DNA of 64,000 nt, from the NCBI GenBank assembly GCA_028768525.1, contig CP054837.1:3143501-3207500 (forward strand), given 5' to 3'. The stretch's first letter is position 1. Every line of letters starts with the position of its first letter. This stretch comes from Desulfobacter sp. (lineage in GTDB: Bacteria; Desulfobacterota; Desulfobacteria; Desulfobacterales; Desulfobacteraceae). Below, one piece after another: positions 33,895 to 41,378 of this stretch. Made by a program: the position numbers and the translations under genes. A model generated the notes under the pieces. It was not told the DNA's origin. It worked only from the letters and a program-made list of their open reading frames with translations, and made no database searches.

Positions 33895-35517
33895 ATGGAT
33901 TATTTTCGGACCCTTAACCTGGAAAAGGAACCCTTTTCCAATTCCCCTGACCCGGGCCTGTTTTTTAACTCCCGGCAGCACAGGGAGGCACTGCAGCAAC
34001 TGGAAATTTCCATCCGGCTGCGCCGGGGGCTCAATGTGGTCACCGGGGATGTGGGCACCGGAAAAACAACGGTCTGCCGCCAGCTCATCCGCAAAATATC
34101 CAGCGATGAAAAGATTCGGTATTATCTGATTCTTGACCCCGGGTTTGCCTCTGCCGCGGAATTCCTCTGCGCCGTTCTCGCCCAGTTCACCGGCATCATT
34201 CCCCCAAAAGAAGAGGCTGAAAACGAAATCCTGCTCAAAGAGAAAATCAAAAGTTTTCTCTTTTCCGTGGGGGTTGACCAGGATATGACCACGGTGCTCC
34301 TCATTGACGAGGGCCAGAAACTGCCTCCCTTCTGCCTGGAGACCCTGCGGGAACTGCTCAACTACGAAACCAACGCCACCAAGCTGCTGCAGATCGTCAT
34401 CTTCGCCCAGAAAGAGTTCAACCCCATGATCGCGGGCATGGAAAATTTTGTGGACCGGATCAACTTCAGGTACACCTTTTCCCCCCTGGACTTCAAGGAA
34501 ACCCGGGGCCTGATCCGCTACCGGATAGAACAGTCCTCCTGCGGCGCCTATACCGGCAAACGGCTGCCGGAATTTTCCTACCCGGCTTTCTGGGCCGTCT
34601 ACCGGCTGACCCAGGGATATCCCCGGAAAATAATCAATCTCTGCCACCATGTCCTCCTGGCCCTGATCATCAAAGAGAAATCAAATGCCGGGTATTTTTT
34701 TGTAAAGTCCTGCGCCCGCCAGGTATTATCCCCGGAGAATGTAAAACCGGGGTTTTCTTTTGCCGCTGTGGCCATGCCGGTGATTATCCTTCTCACCGCC
34801 GCCGGCCTCATGAACCTGGATAAAATGACAAACCTGATCCCGGAACGGATTAAAACCGGGATTATTGCCGCCCGGGTTTCCCTGCCGGAGCCTGCACCGG
34901 AAACCGCCGTTGCCGCCGTCTCCATGCCCGTACCGGAAAAGGCCGTACCGCCGGAACCGGTAGCCGTACCGGAAACGCCCCCTGACGAAACTCCGGCTCC
35001 AAAGCCTGTCCCGGTGGTCCTCCCTGCCGAAGTGCCGGCCCGGACAATCCTCCTGCCGGACATTCTGGGCAGCATCAGGATCCCCAAAGACGAAACCTTG
35101 TACAATATGCTGGAAACCGTATACGGCCGCTATACCCGGCCCTATGTGGCCCGGTTCATGGAAGAAAATAAAAATATTGAAAACCCCAACAGGATCCGCC
35201 ACGGCATCCTGGTGGATTTCCCGGTGATCGCCGACAGCCGGGCAAGGTGGAAAGAAACCCGTGCCTGCCTCATCGCCGCCCGGGAAAATAGCTTTGAAGC
35301 GGCCTATGAAAAGGCAAGGGCGTGCCGGAGCAAAGGGCTGGATGCCCGGGTAATCTCCGCCTGGGGACCCGATGACGGATTTATGTATGCCGTGGTCCTG
35401 GACAGGGTGTTCAACACCGCCGAAGAGGCCTGCCGGAGAAAATCCGGTTTAAACAAAAAACTGCCGCTGGAAGAATCGACAATCGCTGCTCTGGTTCAGG
35501 GCAGAACCATACTATGA
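33895..35517 (+). CDS. mshM: MshM/ExeA-like AAA+ ATPase with C-terminal LysM-like and SPOR domains
   Basis: A 540-residue protein. The N-terminal AAA+ domain has the family opening YFRTLNLEKEPFSNSPDP, Walker A GDVGTGKTT (residues ~57-65) and Walker B VLLIDEGQ. A membrane segment follows at about 287-303. A Pro/Val/Glu-rich linker (about 325-375) leads to a LysM-like module (PKDETLYNMLETVYGRYT) and a SPOR-like repeat (SFEAAYEKARACRSKGLDAR). ExeA/GspA-type proteins use ATP and a peptidoglycan-binding periplasmic domain to let the secretin pass the cell wall. Plain MshM is about 300 residues, so the extra cell-wall-binding tail is notable. The ribosome-binding site is weak. Confidence 0.85.
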   Translation: MDYFRTLNLEKEPFSNSPDPGLFFNSRQHREALQQLEISIRLRRGLNVVTGDVGTGKTTVCRQLIRKISSDEKIRYYLILDPGFASAAEFLCAVLAQFTGIIPPKEEAENEILLKEKIKSFLFSVGVDQDMTTVLLIDEGQKLPPFCLETLRELLNYETNATKLLQIVIFAQKEFNPMIAGMENFVDRINFRYTFSPLDFKETRGLIRYRIEQSSCGAYTGKRLPEFSYPAFWAVYRLTQGYPRKIINLCHHVLLALIIKEKSNAGYFFVKSCARQVLSPENVKPGFSFAAVAMPVIILLTAAGLMNLDKMTNLIPERIKTGIIAARVSLPEPAPETAVAAVSMPVPEKAVPPEPVAVPETPPDETPAPKPVPVVLPAEVPARTILLPDILGSIRIPKDETLYNMLETVYGRYTRPYVARFMEENKNIENPNRIRHGILVDFPVIADSRARWKETRACLIAARENSFEAAYEKARACRSKGLDARVISAWGPDDGFMYAVVLDRVFNTAEEACRRKSGLNKKLPLEESTIAALVQGRTIL

Positions 35518-35533
35518 GAGAAAGAGGATAGGG

Positions 35534-37237
35534 ATGTTAACCAAACGTAAACGCCTGGGAGAAATGCTGCTGGATGCGGGCCTCATTGAAAAGGCCCAGC
35601 TGGACAAGGCCCTGATCGCCATCAAAAACCAGGGCAAGCGCCTGGGACAGTATTTGGTGACCGAAGGCGTCGTCAGTGAAAAAGCCATCGTGGACCTGAT
35701 ATCCACCCAGGTGGGCATCAACCGGTATACCCCCAACGATTTCACCATATCCCCGGAACTGGCCGCCATCATCGATGTGGACACGGCCAGAAAATTCCAG
35801 GCCGTGCCCGTCAATAAAAAAGGGGGAATGGTCACCCTGGCCATGACAGATCCCCTGGATATCAACGCCCTGGACCATCTGGAGGTCCATACCGATTCCG
35901 AAGCCGAGGCTGTGATCTGCACGGAACAGGAGTTAAACTCTTTGATTTCCACCATCTACGGCACCTATTCCGGCTCCGACGGGGTCATGGAAAACATCCA
36001 GGAGATGGAGGAGATGGAGGTCAAGGACGAGGTAGACGAGCAGAAAAATGCCATCACCTCCCTCATGGATATGGCCGAAGAAGCCCCGGTCATCCGCCTG
36101 GTCAACTCCATCCTCACCCAGGCGGTCAAGGAAGGGGCTTCGGACGTCCATATCTCCCCGGAAAAAAATTACGTGGAGATCCGTTTCCGGGTGGACGGCA
36201 AGCTCCATCACATCCCGGCCCCGCCCAAATCCATGTTCCTCTCCATTGTATCCCGGCTTAAAATCCTGGCCTCCCTGGACATTTCGGTATCCCGGATTCC
36301 CCAGGACGGCCGGTTCACCGTATTTGTCCAGGACAAGGAGATCAATATCCGTGTTTCCACCATCCCCACGGTATACGGGGAAAATGTGGTTCTCCGGCTC
36401 CTGGATACCAGTTCCGGCATCTACAGTCTGGACAAGCTGGGCATGGCTGCTCAGGACATCGCCACCATTGAAAAGATGATCAAAATGCCCTACGGCATGA
36501 TCCTGGCCACCGGCCCTACCGGCTCGGGCAAGAGTACCTCGCTGTTTTCCATGCTCAAGATCATCAACCGCCCCGACATCAACATCATCACCTTGGAGGA
36601 CCCGGTGGAATACCGGATGGAGCATGTCCGCCAGGGCCAGCTCAATAGAAAGGCCGGCATGACATTCGCCTCGGGGCTTCGTTCCATCCTCCGCCAGGAC
36701 CCGGACGTGGTCATGATCGGTGAGATCCGGGACGGTGAAACCGCAGGCGTCGCCACCCAGGCCGCCCTTACCGGCCACATGGTGCTCTCCACCGTCCACA
36801 CCAATGACGCGGCCGGCGCCATCACCCGGTTCGTGGACATGGGCATCGAACCCTTCCTGGTTTCATCTGTCATGCTGGTTACCATTGCCCAGCGCCTGAT
36901 CCGTCGGGTCTGCCCCCATTGCAAGGAATCCTATTCCCCGCCCCCGGAAGTCAGAAAATACTGGGGCCTTGAAAACGCCGACGGCGTTGATTTTGTCCGG
37001 GGCCGTGGCTGCATCAACTGCAAGGACACGGGCTATTCCGGCCGGACCGGCCTTTACGAAGTGCTTCACGTCAACGAAGACGTCCAGAACATGATCCTTA
37101 CCGGCAAGTCCGCCCAGGAGATCACCAAGGCCTGCGAACTTTCCGGCCAGCTCACCACCCTGAAACAGGATGCCGCCGAAAAGGTGGCCAAAGGCATCAC
37201 CACCCCGGAAGAGGCGGCCTCGGCCGTAATGATGTAA
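35534..37237 (+). CDS. mshE: MshE-like pilus extension ATPase (GspE/PilB family)
   Basis: A 567-residue secretion ATPase. An N-terminal MshEN/GspE-N domain (GEMLLDAGLIEKAQLDKAL and KRLGQYLVTEGVVSEKAIVD) carries the repeated Leu/Gly pattern that in MshE binds c-di-GMP. The catalytic core has Walker A GPTGSGKST (about residue 326), the Asp and His boxes and Walker B (DPDVVMIGEIRD). The zinc-binding tetracysteine is VCPHCKESY and GCINCKDTG (about 459-500). It powers pilin polymerisation at the inner membrane. Two GspE-N-type motif repeats suggest c-di-GMP control of the pilus, which is inference from MshE of Vibrio. Confidence 0.94.
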   Translation: MLTKRKRLGEMLLDAGLIEKAQLDKALIAIKNQGKRLGQYLVTEGVVSEKAIVDLISTQVGINRYTPNDFTISPELAAIIDVDTARKFQAVPVNKKGGMVTLAMTDPLDINALDHLEVHTDSEAEAVICTEQELNSLISTIYGTYSGSDGVMENIQEMEEMEVKDEVDEQKNAITSLMDMAEEAPVIRLVNSILTQAVKEGASDVHISPEKNYVEIRFRVDGKLHHIPAPPKSMFLSIVSRLKILASLDISVSRIPQDGRFTVFVQDKEINIRVSTIPTVYGENVVLRLLDTSSGIYSLDKLGMAAQDIATIEKMIKMPYGMILATGPTGSGKSTSLFSMLKIINRPDINIITLEDPVEYRMEHVRQGQLNRKAGMTFASGLRSILRQDPDVVMIGEIRDGETAGVATQAALTGHMVLSTVHTNDAAGAITRFVDMGIEPFLVSSVMLVTIAQRLIRRVCPHCKESYSPPPEVRKYWGLENADGVDFVRGRGCINCKDTGYSGRTGLYEVLHVNEDVQNMILTGKSAQEITKACELSGQLTTLKQDAAEKVAKGITTPEEAASAVMM

Positions 37238-37241
37238 CGCC

Positions 37242-38465
37242 ATGAAGTATACCTATAAAGCCATCAATGAAATCGGCAACGAAATTACCGGCGAACTCCA
37301 GGCCGGATCAAAGGATGAGGCATTTGAGATCCTGTCCGCCCGGGGATATATACCTGAATCGGTCCGGGAAAAGGGCGCATCCGCTCTTAACGATTCCGAC
37401 TTTGCTTCCAAAATTGAGGATGCATTAACCCCTGTAAAACCAAGGGATCTTATCCTGTTTACCAAACAGTTTAAAACCCTGATCCAGGCCGGGGTGGCCA
37501 TGATGGATATTCTTTCCACCATGGAGGAGCAGACAGAAAACAAAAGACTGAAAAGAGTCATCGGGGTAATCCGGGCGGATATCCGGGAAGGCGCCAATCT
37601 TTATATCGCTTTTTCCAAGCATGATACCGTTTTTTCAGAGCTTTACTGCAATATGCTCCAGGCCGGTGAAGCATCGGGTTCTCTGCCTGATGTTCTCGAA
37701 CGGCTGATATATATACTTGACCACGAACACAAAATAAAATCCGATATTAAGTCAGCCATGCGGTATCCCATGATGGTTGTGTTCTGTCTCGGCATTGCAT
37801 TTTTCGTACTGCTGACATTTGTCATCCCAAAATTTATTACCATATTCCAAAAAGCCGGCCTGGAGTTGCCGCTTCCCACAAAAATTTGTATGAATTTATA
37901 CCAGGCCATAGAAGCATACTGGCATGTGGGAATTGTCGGGATGGTTTTAGGCGGAATCGGCCTATATTATGCCCTGTTTAAAACCGATCAGGGCAGGGTA
38001 TTCAAAGACACCGCTTTTTTAAAGACACCGCTTATAGGACCGGTTGTTTTAAAAGCTGCCATGTCACGATTTGCTTCAATTTTTTCCATCCTTCAGATGA
38101 GCGGGGTGACCGTGTTGGAATCTATGGAAGTATTGGGAAAAACAATAAATAATGCTGCTATTACAAAGGAATTTGAAAAAATTACCGAACTGTTGACGGA
38201 AGGCCGGGGGATTTCCCAGCCCCTGAAAAGATCAAAATATTTCCCCCCCATGGTGATCAATATGGTGGCCATCGGAGAGGAATCCGGAAACCTGGACGAT
38301 ATGCTGGCTGAAATATCGGTCCATTATGATGCGGAGGTGGAATATTCCACCAAAGCCATGTCAGAAGCCATAGGACCCCTTTTGATTGTAGGTTTGGCAG
38401 GCGTTGTCGGATTTTTTGCCATGGCAATTTTTCTGCCCATGTGGGATTTGACAAAAATGGTTTAA
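37242..38465 (+). CDS. mshG: MshG-like inner-membrane platform protein (GspF/PilC family)
   Basis: A 407-residue polytopic protein with two GspF domains. Family segments are LILFTKQFKTLIQAGVAMMD and, in repeat two, AAMSRFASIFSILQMSGVTV. Three membrane segments lie at about 170-190, 225-245 and 375-395. It is the rotary platform coupled to the MshE ATPase. It starts 4 bases after mshE and ends 7 bases before the sigma-54 regulator gene. The N-terminus (YTYKAINEIGNEITGELQAG) is the usual GspF leader. Confidence 0.93.
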   Translation: MKYTYKAINEIGNEITGELQAGSKDEAFEILSARGYIPESVREKGASALNDSDFASKIEDALTPVKPRDLILFTKQFKTLIQAGVAMMDILSTMEEQTENKRLKRVIGVIRADIREGANLYIAFSKHDTVFSELYCNMLQAGEASGSLPDVLERLIYILDHEHKIKSDIKSAMRYPMMVVFCLGIAFFVLLTFVIPKFITIFQKAGLELPLPTKICMNLYQAIEAYWHVGIVGMVLGGIGLYYALFKTDQGRVFKDTAFLKTPLIGPVVLKAAMSRFASIFSILQMSGVTVLESMEVLGKTINNAAITKEFEKITELLTEGRGISQPLKRSKYFPPMVINMVAIGEESGNLDDMLAEISVHYDAEVEYSTKAMSEAIGPLLIVGLAGVVGFFAMAIFLPMWDLTKMV

Positions 38466-38472
38466 AGTATAA

Positions 38473-39816
38473 ATGAAGAAAATACAGATCAGCGTATACT
38501 TAATCGTTCCCCTCATCATGGGTATGTTTTCTTTTTTTTCCTTTATTGTCACCTACCGCGTCATAGAATATGCCTCCACAAGGAGGATTTCTGCTGATTT
38601 GCTTTTACTGACACCGGCTGTGGCCCTACCATTGCTCTCCATTATTGCAGGCTATTTTATCATCAAAAAGATATTAGAACCCTCTGAACGCTTAATAGAG
38701 AAAGCTAAAAATCATCCGGCCGTCTGCTCGGAAAGCAACTTAAAAGAAAATATCCGGAACATGGATAAGCTGGATGAGATTTCAACCATATTCGAACAGG
38801 TCGGGGAGGCGCTTGACCTTTCCACTGCAGAATCCCTGTTCCCAAATATAATAGGCAAAAGTAAGATAATGCGGGGAGTGCTGTCACATATAACAAAAGT
38901 TGCCCGCTCCGATGCCACTGTATTTATTTTAGGTGAAAGCGGCACCGGAAAGGAACTTGTTGCGGATAGCATAGTAAAAATAGGCACCAGAAAAAACAAT
39001 CCCTTTATTAAAATCAACTGCGGGGCTATTTCGTCAAATTTAATTGAGAGCGAATTGTTTGGTCATGAAAAAGGGGCATTCACAGGGGCCAGCATAATGA
39101 AAAAAGGGTGTTTTGAGTTGGCTGATCAGGGCTCTCTTTTTCTTGATGAAATAGGAGACATGCCCTTGGAACTTCAGGTGAAGCTTTTAAGGGCATTGCA
39201 GGAAAAGGAGTTTTACAGAGTCGGTGGAAAAGAGCCTGTAAAAGTTGATGTCAGGATCATCGCAGCCACAAATAAAAATCCAAAAACTCTGGTAAAAGAA
39301 GGAAAACTTCGAGAGGATCTTTATTACAGGCTGAATGTGTTTCCCGTAAATCTGCCCCCACTGCGAATGAGAAAAGAGGATATCGGGCCTTTGGCTGAAT
39401 TTTTTATAGACTGCAACCGATTGGGAAAATGCATTACACATAAAGCTATAAAAAAATTAGAAGAATATAGTTGGCCTGGCAATGTGCGAGAACTTAAAAA
39501 TGTTGTGGAAAGAGCGAATATCATTTCAAATGACCAAAAAACTATTCTTCCGGAACATCTGCCAACAGCTATATATGATTCTTTAAAATCAGAAGATTCC
39601 CTTGGTTTTGATAGGGACTGTAAAAACCTGGATCAAAGAATGGCTGAAATAGAAATCAATTTCATTTGCACTTCCTTAAAAATGAACAACGGAATCCAGG
39701 CCAGGGCAGCGGAGGATTTAGGCATAAAACAACGCAGTCTGTGGAACAGGGTTAAAAAGTATAATATCGATGCAGGAAGGTACAAAAACAAACCAGATTA
39801 TAGAAATGCCGTGTAA
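38473..39816 (+). CDS. Membrane-anchored sigma-54-dependent transcriptional activator
   Basis: A 447-residue regulator. The N-terminus has two membrane segments (about residues 7-28 and 45-65) with only a short external loop and then a HAMP-like stretch. The AAA+ domain shows Walker A GESGTGKE (about 154), the sigma-54 contact loop GAFTGA (about 200), Walker B GSLFLDEIGDMP and the R-finger region. A Fis-type helix-turn-helix closes the protein (GIQARAAEDLGIKQRSLWNR). There is no receiver, PAS or GAF domain. It is the last gene of the mshI-G run and lies upstream of a pilin gene with a good sigma-54 promoter at 40773, which is its most likely target. It may sense a membrane or pilus signal directly. 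Confidence 0.9.
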   Translation: MKKIQISVYLIVPLIMGMFSFFSFIVTYRVIEYASTRRISADLLLLTPAVALPLLSIIAGYFIIKKILEPSERLIEKAKNHPAVCSESNLKENIRNMDKLDEISTIFEQVGEALDLSTAESLFPNIIGKSKIMRGVLSHITKVARSDATVFILGESGTGKELVADSIVKIGTRKNNPFIKINCGAISSNLIESELFGHEKGAFTGASIMKKGCFELADQGSLFLDEIGDMPLELQVKLLRALQEKEFYRVGGKEPVKVDVRIIAATNKNPKTLVKEGKLREDLYYRLNVFPVNLPPLRMRKEDIGPLAEFFIDCNRLGKCITHKAIKKLEEYSWPGNVRELKNVVERANIISNDQKTILPEHLPTAIYDSLKSEDSLGFDRDCKNLDQRMAEIEINFICTSLKMNNGIQARAAEDLGIKQRSLWNRVKKYNIDAGRYKNKPDYRNAV

Positions 39817-40663
39817 AAACGAAACAGACTACATACAACAGATATCCAATGGGCTTAACCTTGGAGACGACGGTATCTGGTATTCAAAGAGTACAGGACC
39901 CATATCATATCCAACCAAAGGTAATAGCGCATGTTTTGAGGTTGAAGACAGTTCTTTTTGGTTTAAACATAGAAATAGGTGCATCATTTCCACTGTCCAG
40001 TCTTATCCTCCAGGAAAAAATGGGGCCATTTTTGATGTGGGGGGAGGGAATGGATTTGTATCGGCTGGATTAGCCAGCGCAGGTTTTAAAGTCGTGTTGG
40101 TGGAGCCAGGGCTGACTGGTGTGCATAATGCAAAAAAAAGAGGTGTTAAAAATATTATCTGCGCCACAACGGATACAGCCGGGTTCAAACCAGAATCTTT
40201 ACCTGCCGTTAGTCTATTTGATGTTATCGAGCATATCGAAGATGATTTTGAGTTCCTCAGGTCTGTAAACAAAATTATTAAAATCCACGGAAGACTTTAT
40301 GTTACAGCACCTGCATATTCTTTTTTATGGTCAAACGAAGACTTTAAAGCCGGACACTTCAGAAGGTATTCGCTAAATCAGATCATAAAAAAAGTTACCA
40401 AAGCTGGATTCTCTGTTGATTTTGCTTCTTATTTTTTTAGTTTTCTTCCTCTTCCTATTTATCTTTTTCGGACAATGCCGTCAAAATTCGGATATGAAAA
40501 AAGAGATGATCAAAACATTGAAAGAGATCATAGAGTCAAAGACGGGATTTTTGTTAAAATGATAGATAAGCTGTTCCAGAAGGAAGTGTCACAAATAGCA
40601 GCAAAGCGGCCGGTTTTTTTCGGAAGTTCGTGCCTGGTTGCAGCAACTAAGAAATATACCTGA
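39806..40663 (+). CDS. Class I SAM-dependent methyltransferase
   Basis: About 285 residues. The SAM-binding motif I is FDVGGGNGFVSAGL (about residues 74-87), followed by an acidic strand end (VVLVEPG) and a motif with LFDVIEHIEDDFEFL, the usual sequence of the UbiE/COQ5-like clan that methylates small molecules or sugars. A C-terminal hydrophobic stretch (FFSFLPLPIYLF) may attach it to the membrane. The chosen ATG overlaps the regulator stop by 11 bases; an ATG at 39770 is also in frame. It precedes the pilin gene and may methylate a pilin glycan, but the target is unknown. Confidence 0.85.
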   Translation: MPCKNETDYIQQISNGLNLGDDGIWYSKSTGPISYPTKGNSACFEVEDSSFWFKHRNRCIISTVQSYPPGKNGAIFDVGGGNGFVSAGLASAGFKVVLVEPGLTGVHNAKKRGVKNIICATTDTAGFKPESLPAVSLFDVIEHIEDDFEFLRSVNKIIKIHGRLYVTAPAYSFLWSNEDFKAGHFRRYSLNQIIKKVTKAGFSVDFASYFFSFLPLPIYLFRTMPSKFGYEKRDDQNIERDHRVKDGIFVKMIDKLFQKEVSQIAAKRPVFFGSSCLVAATKKYT

Positions 40664-40703
40664 AATGTGTGCAACTATAGTGCATCAAACTTTGTAGATG
40701 GAT

Positions 40704-40718
40704 CTGCAAAATTTGCAG
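40704..40718. promoter_or_regulatory. Palindrome upstream of the pilin sigma-54 promoter (candidate enhancer)
   Basis: CTGCAAA, one base, TTTGCAG. It lies about 55 bases upstream of the -24 element. A partial repeat, TGCA-7 bases-TGCA, occurs at 40672-40686. The symmetry suits a Fis-type helix-turn-helix dimer. Confidence 0.45.
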
Positions 40719-40772
40719 GAAAAAAGTGTAAGATATTTTAAATTTAAAGGATAAATACAGGCTGATTGGTGT

Positions 40773-40788
40773 TGGCCCGGTACTTGCT
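40773..40788 (+). promoter_or_regulatory. Sigma-54 promoter of the pilin gene
   Basis: TGGCCC, 5 bases, TTGCT, with GG and GC 12 bases apart. It matches the -24/-12 consensus at all key positions; only the A of TGGCAC is changed to C. It lies about 85 bases upstream of the pilin ATG, beside a gene for a sigma-54 activator. Confidence 0.8.
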
Positions 40789-40872
40789 ATCTTTGGCTTT
40801 AACCCAGACGAGTTGTACTTGTTTTAACTTTTGTTGTTTTTTAATTTTTAACTGTTGTTAAGGAGATTTATC

Positions 40873-41298
40873 ATGGAAAGAAAAAATGTTTTAAAGAATC
40901 AGAACGGTTTTACCCTGATCGAAATTATTGCGGTATTGATTATTCTCGGCATTTTGGCTGCCGTTGCAGTTCCCAAATATATCGATCTTCAGGATGAATC
41001 AAGGACCAAGGCTGCGGAATCTGCAATAGCAGAAGCAAAGGCCAGGCTGTCTACCGGTTACGGCCAGTATCTTCTTAAAAATGACGGTGCTGCACCTGCT
41101 AACGCAGCTGCTGTTTGTGGTGCAAGCGGTATTTCTGATGCCACTATTATGCCTGCTAATGCAAGCGGAGCAGTACCGATGGGAGCTGATTTTACTGCCA
41201 CTATAGCTCCAAGTGGAACAGGTGCGACAATCACTGTTACTCAGGTTCAAGGTGTGGCACTTAATACGGGTGTGTCTGATGATTGGGTAATGCCTTAA
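40873..41298 (+). CDS. Major type IV prepilin (MshA-type)
   Basis: A 141-residue prepilin. The short charged leader MERKNVLKNQNG is followed by the cleavage site G|FTLIEIIAVLIILGILAAV, with Glu at +5. The pilin helix runs on to KYIDLQDESRTKAAE and a small globular domain rich in Ala, Gly and Ser follows. Two Cys are absent except for a single VCGASG, so the usual disulfide loop is missing. The ATG at 40873 was chosen because AAGGAG precedes it by 8 bases. It is monocistronic, between a sigma-54 promoter and a very strong terminator, which fits high-level expression of the major subunit. Confidence 0.93.
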   Translation: MERKNVLKNQNGFTLIEIIAVLIILGILAAVAVPKYIDLQDESRTKAAESAIAEAKARLSTGYGQYLLKNDGAAPANAAAVCGASGISDATIMPANASGAVPMGADFTATIAPSGTGATITVTQVQGVALNTGVSDDWVMP

Positions 41299-41324
41299 TC
41301 TTCAACAGAAAGATCTGAAACCAC

Positions 41325-41368
41325 AACAACAACCGGCAATCTTGATTGTCGGTTGTTGTTTATTTTAA
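41325..41368 (+). terminator. Strong rho-independent terminator after the pilin gene
   Basis: A 16-bp stem (41325-41340 with 41345-41360, one G-T wobble) with a 4-base loop CTTG, then TATTTTAA. It begins 26 bases past the pilin stop, as expected for a highly expressed single gene. Confidence 0.9.
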
Positions 41369-41378
41369 CGCTTCCTAT

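Noticed and set aside
33877..34650. Minus-strand ORF (257 codons) opposite mshM
   Set aside because: Shadow of a conserved AAA+ gene; Gly/Phe/Gln-rich reverse-frame composition.
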